DNA of 36,226 nt, from the NCBI GenBank assembly GCA_035526825.1, contig DATLBT010000031.1:1-36226 (forward strand). Reading direction: 5' to 3'. Shown here piece after piece: positions 8,312 through 17,709 of the stretch. The position numbers and the translations under genes are program-made. Position 1 is the first letter of the stretch; every line of letters begins with the position of its first letter. Below the pieces are notes generated by a model, which did not search any database, was not told the DNA's origin, and saw nothing but the letters and a program-made list of their open reading frames with translations. This DNA comes from JACPFV01 sp035526825. Lineage in GTDB: Bacteria; Pseudomonadota; Gammaproteobacteria; Nevskiales; Nevskiaceae.

Positions 8312-8398
8312 GCCGTTAGCCAGGGGTGCCTCGTCCGAGGCTGAGATCAGACCCTAGGAACCTGGTCGGCCCTTCAAAGAGGGTCGGCGAAGGGAGAG
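8312..8398 (+). promoter_or_regulatory. TPP (thi-box) riboswitch
   Basis: The conserved TPP-aptamer segments occur in order: caggggtgc (8321-8329), the pyrimidine-sensing GGCTGAGAt (8339-8347), accct-gaacctg (about 8351-8364), a variable hairpin, and gcgaaggga near 8388-8395. This is immediately followed by the ribosome site and ATG of thiC at 8404. The short distance suggests that ligand binding blocks translation initiation. The region directly upstream has no strong promoter that I can identify. Confidence 0.92.
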
Positions 8399-8403
8399 CT
8401 GAA

Positions 8404-10266
<1,863 letters not shown>

Positions 10267-10472
10267 AAACGGACGTGGCGCTCCGCTAGTAAGAACACCT
10301 CCCCCCGCCAAAGGGATGACGCGGCGATGTTACGATCCGCACGCACCAAGGTGATTTGCCGTTCGAATCAGCGCCTTGGAGCCCGCGAAACGGCCCACAG
10401 AAGCCGTAAACGGAGGGAGGGGCGAAGTGGCGCCGCTTGATGCGCCTCGCGTGAAGAATGGAAGTGCCAACA

Positions 10473-13400
10473 ATGTCCAAGACCCATGCCCTCGGCGCCT
10501 CGGCGCTGTTCCTCGGTTTTTGCTCGCTGGCTTCGGCTTCTGAGCCCGCGTCCCACGACGTGACGGTGCCGACCTCCGGCAATCTTGCGATCGAATGGAC
10601 AGGCACGGCTCAGCCTGGCGCGCAGGGCGCGGGCAACAGCGGCGGCTTGGCCGATCCGGCGGCTGCAGTCGGCTGCCAGTCCAACGGCGTCGACGACGAA
10701 CACGTGATCACGATGACCGTGCCGGCCGGTGCCTACGACGGGCGCACCGTGACCGCCGATTTCCAGATCACCTGGGGCGAGGGCGAGGACTTGGTCATCG
10801 CCAATGGCCATGATCTTGCGCTCACGGTATTCCGTGACGGCGAGCAGGTCGGCACCAGCGATGGTGGCGATCCGCAGGAGACCGTCAGCCTGGTCAACCC
10901 CGAGGCCGGTGAGTACACCGTCGTCGTCTGCCCGTTCACGGCCAACGAGCCGGTCGATTACCGCGGCACGCTCAAGATGGGCGCCGCCGACCAGTCCGCC
11001 TGCGCAGTCGACACCAACCCGGTGAATACCAACGGCGCGCTCGCCGGAGGCGGCGCCACGGTCTACCGCCCCGAACTGCGCGGCCTGCCCAACTACGACC
11101 GCTTCCTGGTCGAGAACGGCGCCAAGCTGAAGCCGATACCGACGCACGTTGCCGGCCGCCTGCAGCCCGCGATCTACGACCGCGCGCTGGGCACGCCGAC
11201 CTTCCTGTGGGCCAAGCCCAACGCGCCGATCGCCGCGGTCGGGCCGATCGCCGACCAGCGCGAACTGCTGGTCGCCCACGCCCGTGCGCACCTGCGCAGC
11301 GAGGCCAAGCTGCTCAAGCTCGACGCGGCGGCCATCGACGAGGCGCAGGTGTTCGACGCGCGCTTCAACGGACAAGGCCCGGCGGTCGTGCGCTTCCGCC
11401 AGAGCTTCGCCGGCCTGCCGGTCATGCACCGCAGCCTCAATGTGCTGCTCGACAAGAGCTTTCGCCCGGTCGCCGTGTCGGGCTACTTCGCCAACGGCTT
11501 CGATCGTGCGGCGACGCCGGCATTTGCGCTCAACGGCGCGCAGGCCATCGCCACCGCGTGGCGCAGCCTCGGCGGCGAGCTCAGCGTCGACGCGCTCCGT
11601 GCCAGCCGTACGGTGGGTGAGTGGCAGTGGTTCGAGCGCCCGTTGCTGGAGGGCACGCACTGGTTCGAGCGCGAGCCGCGCGCACGCCAGGTGATGTTCC
11701 CGGCCGAGGGCGCGTTGATCCCGGCCTGGCAGGTCGAATTGCTGGCCAAGGCCAAGCGCAACGGCAACCTGATGGCCCATGCCGTCACCGTGTCGGCGCT
11801 CGACGGCGCCATCCTGCAGCGCAAGGACCTCAAGTCCGACGCCGCCTTCAGCTACCGCACCTTCGCCGACGCACAGGGCCCGGTGTACCAGCCGTACGAC
11901 TCCCCGCTGGGCAACGGCTATGCGCCGCTGCCGGAAGGCGATCGCAAGTCGCGTCGCCCGCGCGTAGGTACGCCGACGCAAATGGTCACGCTGGAACACG
12001 CCAGCATCGTCACCGGCGACCCGTGGCTCGCGGAGGGCGCCACTCAGACCACCGGCAACAATGTCGACGCTTGCATCGACGAGATCGACCAGGGCGTCGA
12101 CACGCCGGCCGGTGGACTCGCGGTGCCGCCGCCGGTCAATTCCTGCCTCGAGGATGTCGAGCCGCGCGCGCAGGTCACCAGCCCGGGCACTTTCGACTAT
12201 CCGCTCGTCGCTGATGAGAACCCCGAGTCCGCGACGGCCAAGAGCGGCGCCGCCGTGAACCTGTTCTACATGAACAACTGGCTGCACGACTGGTGGTACA
12301 ACCACGGCTTCGACGAGGCTTCGGGCAACGCCCAGGCCGACAACTACGGTCGCGGCGGAGAAGAAGGCGACCCGATCCTCGCGCAGGGCCAGGATGCTTC
12401 GGGCCGCAACAACGCCAACATGGCGACGCCGGGCGATGGCAGCTCGCCGGTCATGCAGCAATACCTGTTCGACGGCCCGCTGCTGGGTGAAGTACGCCAG
12501 GTGGCGCCGATCGCGGGCCAGCCGCTGATCTTCACGACCATCGCCAATGCCGGCAGCGACGACCACGACGTCACCGGCGCGCTCGCGCTGGCCAATGATG
12601 GCGCTGGCGTGTCGGACACCGACGGCTGCGGCGAGCCCCTGCCGGGCGGCGAGGTCACCTCGGCTTCGCCGGTCGCGCCGCCTGCGGCCCCGTTGGCGCC
12701 GCCGGACCCGAACCTGCAAGGCAAGATCGCCCTGGTCGATCGCGGCAACTGCAACACCACGTTCAAGGCCCAGTTCGCCATCGCCTCGGGCGCCATCGGC
12801 GTCATCGTGGTGAACAACCAGGGCGGCGACCCGCCGGGAAACATCGGCAACCTCGACGTGCCGCTCGCGCCGGTGCCCCCGACCGAGCCGGTGTATTCGG
12901 ACATGCCGATCGCAATCATCCGCAAGGACGACGGCGAAGCGCTGAAGGCCCAGCTCGCCGCTGGCGCCGACGTGCAGATGCACATGGCGCGCTCGCCCTC
13001 GGTCGACACCGACGGCACGCTCGACAACCAGATCATCGCGCATGAGTTCTTTCACTACGTGCACCACCGCCTGACCGACTCCGGCAACCAGCAGGCCGGC
13101 GCGATGAGCGAGGGCTGGGGCGACATCAACGGGTTCATGCTGACGGTGCGCGCCGACGACAAGTTCGTGCCGGGCAACGCAGCGTTCGGCCAGCCGTACG
13201 CGCTTGCCCACTACGTGGCGGACGACTTCCTCAAGGGCATCCGCCGCGTGCCGTACTCCACCGCGATGGCGGACAACGCCTACACGCTGCGGCACATCGC
13301 CGACGGTGAGGTCGAGCCCAACGGCGGCGCCGGCGCAAGCAACTCCGAGGTCCACGCAGCCGGTGAGATCTGGGCCAACGAGATGTTCGAGTGCTACGCC

Positions 13401-13802
13401 GGCATCTTGAGCAACCCTAAGAACAGCTTCTCGGAAGCGCAGGGCAAGATGCGGGATTACATCATCGGCGGCTTCAAGATGACGCCGGCAGATGCGACCT
13501 TTACCGAGGCCCGCGATGCGGTGCTCGCCGTGGTGCGGGCCACCGACTTCGACGACTACAAGCGTTGCTCGAATGGCTTCGCCAAGCGCGGCAGCGGCCT
13601 GCGCGCAGTGGCCCCGGCTCGGTCGAGCAGCGACCTGGTCGGCGTGGTCGAGGACTTCACGCCGTTCGTCTGCGAAGCCGGTGCACGGGACGGCGAGACC
13701 GCCATTCCCGAGAGCAGCGGCGTCCTGCTTGGCGGCTCGCTGGGTGGCTCGATGCTGCTACCGCTGCTCGGCCTCGGCCTGCTGCGGCGCCGTCGGCGCT
13801 AG
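10473..13802 (+). CDS. Secreted M36 (fungalysin)-like metalloprotease with FTP, PA and GlyGly-CTERM-like segments
   Basis: A 1109-residue exported protease. In order: signal peptide (about 1-24); an N-terminal beta-sandwich (about 25-180); an FTP/propeptide-like region (about 270-350, with VVRFRQSFAGLPVMHRSL); a catalytic N-lobe with the WLHDWWYNHGF segment; a PA-like domain (about 690-840, GKIALVDRGNC from 750); then the zinc site HEFFH (857-861) with E880 in SEGWGDI. The C-terminus has a Gly/Ser-rich stretch, a hydrophobic segment and RRRRR, matching GlyGly-CTERM sorting signals processed by rhombosortase in bacteria with type II secretion. The start at 10473 has ggaag 8 bp upstream and gives a clean signal peptide; the ATG at 10458 is possible. 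The 206-bp upstream gap shows no clear operator. A terminator follows. Confidence 0.88.
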   Translation: MSKTHALGASALFLGFCSLASASEPASHDVTVPTSGNLAIEWTGTAQPGAQGAGNSGGLADPAAAVGCQSNGVDDEHVITMTVPAGAYDGRTVTADFQITWGEGEDLVIANGHDLALTVFRDGEQVGTSDGGDPQETVSLVNPEAGEYTVVVCPFTANEPVDYRGTLKMGAADQSACAVDTNPVNTNGALAGGGATVYRPELRGLPNYDRFLVENGAKLKPIPTHVAGRLQPAIYDRALGTPTFLWAKPNAPIAAVGPIADQRELLVAHARAHLRSEAKLLKLDAAAIDEAQVFDARFNGQGPAVVRFRQSFAGLPVMHRSLNVLLDKSFRPVAVSGYFANGFDRAATPAFALNGAQAIATAWRSLGGELSVDALRASRTVGEWQWFERPLLEGTHWFEREPRARQVMFPAEGALIPAWQVELLAKAKRNGNLMAHAVTVSALDGAILQRKDLKSDAAFSYRTFADAQGPVYQPYDSPLGNGYAPLPEGDRKSRRPRVGTPTQMVTLEHASIVTGDPWLAEGATQTTGNNVDACIDEIDQGVDTPAGGLAVPPPVNSCLEDVEPRAQVTSPGTFDYPLVADENPESATAKSGAAVNLFYMNNWLHDWWYNHGFDEASGNAQADNYGRGGEEGDPILAQGQDASGRNNANMATPGDGSSPVMQQYLFDGPLLGEVRQVAPIAGQPLIFTTIANAGSDDHDVTGALALANDGAGVSDTDGCGEPLPGGEVTSASPVAPPAAPLAPPDPNLQGKIALVDRGNCNTTFKAQFAIASGAIGVIVVNNQGGDPPGNIGNLDVPLAPVPPTEPVYSDMPIAIIRKDDGEALKAQLAAGADVQMHMARSPSVDTDGTLDNQIIAHEFFHYVHHRLTDSGNQQAGAMSEGWGDINGFMLTVRADDKFVPGNAAFGQPYALAHYVADDFLKGIRRVPYSTAMADNAYTLRHIADGEVEPNGGAGASNSEVHAAGEIWANEMFECYAGILSNPKNSFSEAQGKMRDYIIGGFKMTPADATFTEARDAVLAVVRATDFDDYKRCSNGFAKRGSGLRAVAPARSSSDLVGVVEDFTPFVCEAGARDGETAIPESSGVLLGGSLGGSMLLPLLGLGLLRRRRR

Positions 13803-13821
13803 GCACTCACTGTTTTTCACT

Positions 13822-13848
13822 AGCCCCTCTTCGGAGGGGCTTTTTTTT
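13822..13848 (+). terminator. Rho-independent terminator of the M36 protease gene
   Basis: An 8-bp perfect stem, agcccctc (13822-13829) and gaggggct (13834-13841), has a TTCG tetraloop and is followed by a run of T residues to 13848. It lies 20 bp after the protease stop, in the gap between that gene and the convergent glcF. Confidence 0.96.
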
Positions 13849-13874
13849 GGGAGGGGGAGACTCTTCCCACACAT

Positions 13875-15128
13875 CTATGGACCCAGCCGCTCATCGAGCA
13901 GCTCGATCCAGTGCCGCACCGGCCGTTCCGTGCCGGCGGCGAGGTGGGTGATGCAGCCGATGTTCGCGGAGACGATGACATCCGGCCGCCCGGCCTCGAG
14001 CGCGGCGAGCTTGTCGGCGCGCAGGCGGCGTGACAGCTCGGGCTGCGTGATCGAGTAAGTGCCGGCAGAGCCGCAGCACAGGTGGCCGTCGCGCACCGGC
14101 ACCAGCTCGTAGCCCGCGGCCTTCAGCAGCAATTCAACGGCGCCGGTCACGCGCTGGCCATGCTGCAGCGTGCAGGGCGATTGGAACGCGACCTTCGTCG
14201 TTGACGGCGCAGGTGCGGAGGCCAGCAACGTACCCGAGTGCGCCTCGACCACTTCGGCCAGGTCGCGCGCGAGCGCACTCACGCGTGCCGCGCGCTCGGC
14301 ATAGGCCGGGTCGTGGCGCAGCAGTCGCCCGTAATCACGAACCTGCGCGCCGCAGCCGGACGCCGTAATCACGATCGCCTCGACGCCGGCCTCGACCTGC
14401 GGCCACCACGCGTCGATCAGCGCGCGCATGTCGTCGAGGCCGTCGGCATGCGCGCCGAGATGGAAGCGCAGCGCTCCGCAGCAGCCTGCGGCCGGCACTT
14501 CGATCGTTTCGACGCCGGCGCGTGCGAGCACGCGGGTGGCGGATGCGTTGATGTTCGGGCGCAGGCCGGGCTGGACGCAGCCTTGGAGCAGGAGAACGCG
14601 CGCAACCCTGTCATTCCGGCGAAAGCCGGAATCCATGGATCCCAGCTTCCGCTGGGATGACGAGGAAGGGGGTATTAACTGCCTGCGCAGCGACGCAGGC
14701 AGCGCGACTGAAAACACGCGGCCCAGCGCCGCGAGCAGCGAGAACAGCCTGCGCCGTCGCGTCACCGCGCGCAGCGCCGCACGCAACAGCCTTTCGCGCG
14801 GCGGGCGCCCGACCTGCGCCTCGACCGCTGCCCGCCCGGTGTCCAGCAGCGCGTGATACTCGACGCCGGACGGGCACGTCGTCTCGCATGCGCGGCACGT
14901 CAGGCAGCGGTCGAGGTGCCGCTGCGTGGTCGCGGTCGCGGGCTTGCCCTCGAGCACCTGCTTCATCAAGTAGATGCGACCGCGCGGGCTGTCGAGTTCG
15001 TCGCCCAGCACGCGGTAGGTCGGGCACGTCGCGAGGCAGAAGCCGCAATGCACGCACTTGCCGATCACGGCGGCGGCTTCGCGGCCTGCGGGTGTGTCGC
15101 GGATGCCTTGCGCGAGTGAGGTCTGCAT
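13875..15128 (-). CDS. glcF: Glycolate oxidase iron-sulphur subunit GlcF, with a repeat-encoded linker
   Basis: A 417-residue subunit of glycolate oxidase, which oxidises glycolate to glyoxylate and passes electrons onward from GlcDE. Two ferredoxin-type clusters are present: CVHCGFCLATCP (C25, C28, C31, C35) and CLTCRACETTCP (C75, C78, C81, C85). Two CCG domains follow, with GCVQPG, AGCCGA and LCCGSAGTY blocks. The linker between the 4Fe-4S half and the CCG half (about residues 156-174, SSQRKLGSMDSGFRRND) is the translation of a dispersed palindromic repeat, so the protein is longer here than expected from the family. All ligand cysteines are intact, so the protein is probably functional. 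Its ATG overlaps the glcE TGA by one base (TGATG). Confidence 0.95.
   Translation of the reverse strand: MQTSLAQGIRDTPAGREAAAVIGKCVHCGFCLATCPTYRVLGDELDSPRGRIYLMKQVLEGKPATATTQRHLDRCLTCRACETTCPSGVEYHALLDTGRAAVEAQVGRPPRERLLRAALRAVTRRRRLFSLLAALGRVFSVALPASLRRQLIPPSSSSQRKLGSMDSGFRRNDRVARVLLLQGCVQPGLRPNINASATRVLARAGVETIEVPAAGCCGALRFHLGAHADGLDDMRALIDAWWPQVEAGVEAIVITASGCGAQVRDYGRLLRHDPAYAERAARVSALARDLAEVVEAHSGTLLASAPAPSTTKVAFQSPCTLQHGQRVTGAVELLLKAAGYELVPVRDGHLCCGSAGTYSITQPELSRRLRADKLAALEAGRPDVIVSANIGCITHLAAGTERPVRHWIELLDERLGP
14610..14661. repeat. Dispersed palindromic repeat, family B, inside glcF
   Basis: A 52-bp element bounded by gtcat and atgac ends contains two hairpins: ttccggc-gaaa-gccggaa (about 14614-14631) and cccagc-ttcc-gctggg (14641-14656). 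This two-hairpin type is widespread as an intergenic repeat in proteobacteria (general knowledge). Here it lies wholly inside an open reading frame and is read as peptide on the minus strand. Confidence 0.88.
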
Positions 15129-16216
15129 CAGAGCTCCGCGTACAACCGGCCAGGATTCAGGATGCCCGCCGGGTCAAACACCTGCTTCACGCGGCGGTGC
15201 AGCGCGAGCATCGGCTCCGACAGCGGCGCGAACGCGCCGGCGTTGCGCGCAATCGCATCGCCGCGATACAGCGCGGCGTGGCCACCGGCGCGCGCCGCCG
15301 CCTCCCGCACGTTCGCGGCCTCGCCGCCAGCAAGCCAGCGCTGGCCGCCGTGCCATTCGAGCAGCGTCGCGCCGGGCAGGTCGAGCATCGGCGCGCTCGC
15401 CGGCAACGACAGGCGCCACAGCGTGGCGGCGCCAAAAAAAGCGTGCGTCTGGTCGCGCAAGGCCCGCCAGAATTCGCCGGCCTCGACGTCGCTGACCGGC
15501 TCGCCGCCGAGCGTCGCGCGCGCGGCGGCCAGTGCGACGGCCGCACCCGACAGCCGCAGCACCAGAACGCCGTCGTGCCAGCACGACGCCGAGATCGGCA
15601 ACGGCTGGCCGGCCCAGCGATTCAGGCGCGCAAGCGCATCGGCCTGCGACAGCTCGAAACGCAGCGACAACTCTGCCGCCGGACGCGGCAGCACCTTCAA
15701 GGTGACTTCGGTGATCAGCCCGAGCGTGCCGAGGCTGCCGCACAGCAGGCGTGAGACGTCGTAGCCGGCGACGTTCTTGATCACGCGGCCGCCGAAGCGC
15801 AGCACCTGCGCGTTCCCGTCGAGCAACTCGACGCCGAGCACGTAGTCGCGGATCGCGCCGGCCTGGACGCGACGCGGACCGGACAGGCCGGCGGCGACCA
15901 TGCCGCCGACGGTCGCATCGGGCGAATGGCGCGGCGGCTCGAACGCGAGCATCTGGCCTTGCGCGTCGAGCGCGCGCTCGAGCTCGGCGATCGGGGTGCC
16001 GCAGCGCGCGGTGACGTAGAGCTCGGTGGGTTCGTAGGCGACGATGCCGGTGTGCGTGCGCGTGTCGAGCAGGTCGCCTTCGAGAGCGCTGCCGTAGAAA
16101 TCCTTGCTGCCACTGCCGCGGATGCGGAGGGGAGAGCTGTTGGTGGCGGCGGCGCGGATGTGGTGCTGGAAAAGCTGGACGCGATCCCTCGCTTCGCTCG
16201 GGATGACACTCGACAT
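15128..16216 (-). CDS. glcE: Glycolate oxidase FAD-binding subunit GlcE, with repeat-derived N-terminus
   Basis: A 362-residue FAD-binding (PCMH-type) subunit of glycolate oxidase. The flavin-binding RIRGSGSKDFYG region, the PPRHSPDATVGGMVAAGLSGPRR segment and the GGRVIKNVAGYDVSRL block are diagnostic. The C-terminal FDPAGILNPGRL matches the family. The ATG at 16216 overlaps the glcD stop (TGATG), as glcF does with glcE, and is the only start consistent with the operon. As a result residues about 3-14 (SVIPSEARDRVQ) are encoded by dispersed repeat A2, and the family-like sequence begins at about residue 15. The repeat seems to have replaced or extended the original N-terminus. Sequence before the FAD domain is variable in this family, so function may be unaffected. 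Confidence 0.93.
   Translation of the reverse strand: MSSVIPSEARDRVQLFQHHIRAAATNSSPLRIRGSGSKDFYGSALEGDLLDTRTHTGIVAYEPTELYVTARCGTPIAELERALDAQGQMLAFEPPRHSPDATVGGMVAAGLSGPRRVQAGAIRDYVLGVELLDGNAQVLRFGGRVIKNVAGYDVSRLLCGSLGTLGLITEVTLKVLPRPAAELSLRFELSQADALARLNRWAGQPLPISASCWHDGVLVLRLSGAAVALAAARATLGGEPVSDVEAGEFWRALRDQTHAFFGAATLWRLSLPASAPMLDLPGATLLEWHGGQRWLAGGEAANVREAAARAGGHAALYRGDAIARNAGAFAPLSEPMLALHRRVKQVFDPAGILNPGRLYAEL
16179..16209 (-). repeat. Dispersed repeat family A, copy A2, inside the glcE 5' end
   Basis: This is identical over 31 bp to copy A1 at 181-211. It begins 7 bp after the A of the glcE start codon and is translated as part of GlcE. It is oriented so that the minus strand reads tgtcatcccgagcgaagcg. 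Confidence 0.92.
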
Positions 16217-17667
16217 CAGTAACGCTCCAGGTGCGGGTTCGACGTAGCGCCGCCGTGCACATGCATGCGGCCGGCTTCGGCGCAGCGCTTGAGGGTCGGC
16301 ACCGCCTTGCCCGGATTCAGCAACCCGGCCGGGTCGAAGGCGGCTTTCAGTTTGTGGAACACCTCGAGTTCCGGCGCGCCGAACTGGCCGCACATCGCGC
16401 CGAGCTTCTCGGCGCCGACGCCGTGCTCGCCAGTCACCGTGCCGCCGAAAGCGACCGATAGCGCGAGGATCTCGTTGCCGAAGGCCTCGGTGCGCTCGAG
16501 CTCCCCGGGCTTGCTCGAGTCGTACATGATCAGCGGATGCAGGTTGCCATCGCCGGCATGGAACACATTGGCGCAGCGCAAGGCGTACTTCTTCTCGAGA
16601 TCCTGGATCGCGCGCAGCATTTCGGCGAGGTGCTTGCGCGGGATGGTGCCGTCCATGCAGTAGTAGTCGGGCGACAGCCGGCCGATGGCGGGGAAGGCGG
16701 CCTTGCGTCCGGCCCAGAACTTGAGCCGCTCGGACTCGCTGGCCGACACACGCAGCGCGCTCGCGCCGCTGGCCTGCATGACCTCGCGCATGCGCTCGAT
16801 CTCGTCGGCAACCTCGTCGTACGTGCCGTCGGACTCGCACAGCAGGATGGCGGCGGCGCCAGTGTCGTAGCCGGCCCTGGTGTAGTCCTCGACCGCGCGG
16901 ATCATCGGCCCGTCCATCATCTCGAGCCCGCCCGGGATCAGGCCGGCGCCGATGATCGCGGCGACCGCGTCACCGGCCTTGCCGAGGTCGTCGAACGAGG
17001 CCATCACGACCTGCGCGTGCGCGGGCCGCGGCAGCAATTTGAGCGTGACCTCGGTGATCACCGCGAGCATGCCTTCGGAGCCCACCATCAGCGCGAGCAG
17101 GTCGTAGCCCGGTGCATCGGGTGCCTCCGAGCCGAATTCGACGACCTCGCCGTCGATGGTCAGCGCGCGCACGCGCAGCACGTTGTGCACGGTGAGCCCG
17201 TACTTGAGGCAGTGCACGCCGCCCGAATTCTCGGCGACGTTGCCGCCGATGGTGCACGCGATCTGCGATGACGGATCGGGCGCGTAGAACAGGCCGTGCG
17301 GCGCAGCGGCCTCCGACACCGCGAGGTTGCGTACGCCGGGCTGCACGATCGCGGTGCGTGCGAGCGGGTCGAGCGCGAGGATGCGGTCAAAGCGCGCCAT
17401 CGACAGCAGCACGCCTTCCGCATGCGGCATCGCGCCGCCCGACAGCCCGGTGCCCGCGCCGCGCGCAACCACTGGCACGCGGCGCTCGCGACACAGCTTC
17501 AACACGGCTGCGACTTGCGCCTCGCTCTGCGGGATCGCCACTGCCAGCGGCAATTGCCGATAGGCGGTCAGGCCATCGCACTCGTACGGGCGGCGCTGCT
17601 CCTCTTCGGTCAGCAGCGCGCCGCGCGGCAACAGTGCGCTCAGCGCGTCGAGGAAATCGGCGGTCAT
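16216..17667 (-). CDS. glcD: Glycolate oxidase FAD-linked subunit GlcD
   Basis: A 483-residue flavoprotein that carries the glycolate-oxidising site. Family blocks: RRPYECDGL near the N-terminus, the FAD-binding VVARGAGTGLSGGA loop, the GGNVAENSGGVHCLKYG segment, and a C-terminal FDPAGLLNPGK. HAGDGNLHPL and GEHGVG are the active-site histidine motifs of this FAD-linked oxidase superfamily. I chose the ATG at 17667 (MTADFLDALSALLP) because homologues begin a few residues before this helix; the in-frame ATG at 17694 would add nine residues. A TACAAT hexamer sits 6 bp before the chosen ATG, so a very short or absent leader is possible. First gene of glcDEF, divergent from the carboxyltransferase. 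Confidence 0.95.
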   Translation of the reverse strand: MTADFLDALSALLPRGALLTEEEQRRPYECDGLTAYRQLPLAVAIPQSEAQVAAVLKLCRERRVPVVARGAGTGLSGGAMPHAEGVLLSMARFDRILALDPLARTAIVQPGVRNLAVSEAAAPHGLFYAPDPSSQIACTIGGNVAENSGGVHCLKYGLTVHNVLRVRALTIDGEVVEFGSEAPDAPGYDLLALMVGSEGMLAVITEVTLKLLPRPAHAQVVMASFDDLGKAGDAVAAIIGAGLIPGGLEMMDGPMIRAVEDYTRAGYDTGAAAILLCESDGTYDEVADEIERMREVMQASGASALRVSASESERLKFWAGRKAAFPAIGRLSPDYYCMDGTIPRKHLAEMLRAIQDLEKKYALRCANVFHAGDGNLHPLIMYDSSKPGELERTEAFGNEILALSVAFGGTVTGEHGVGAEKLGAMCGQFGAPELEVFHKLKAAFDPAGLLNPGKAVPTLKRCAEAGRMHVHGGATSNPHLERY

Positions 17668-17709
17668 GGCGTCATTGTAGGCAAGGCGCTGCATTAGACT
17701 GCGTCGGCG

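Noticed and set aside
10267..10472. Possible cyclic-di-GMP riboswitch before the secreted protease
   Set aside because: A few fragments (cccgcgaaacgg, gccgtaaacgg) loosely recall the motif, but the conserved core is absent. Only a weak 5-bp hairpin is visible.
10368..13355. 995-codon open frame on the minus strand opposite the M36 protease gene
   Set aside because: Antisense shadow caused by high GC at third positions. It has low-complexity Arg/Val/Asp/Gly content and no domain, whereas the plus strand has a complete protease.
16217..16840. Upstream extension of the glcE frame to 16840
   Set aside because: It runs through the glcD coding region in another frame; the TGATG overlap and homologue length support the start at 16216.
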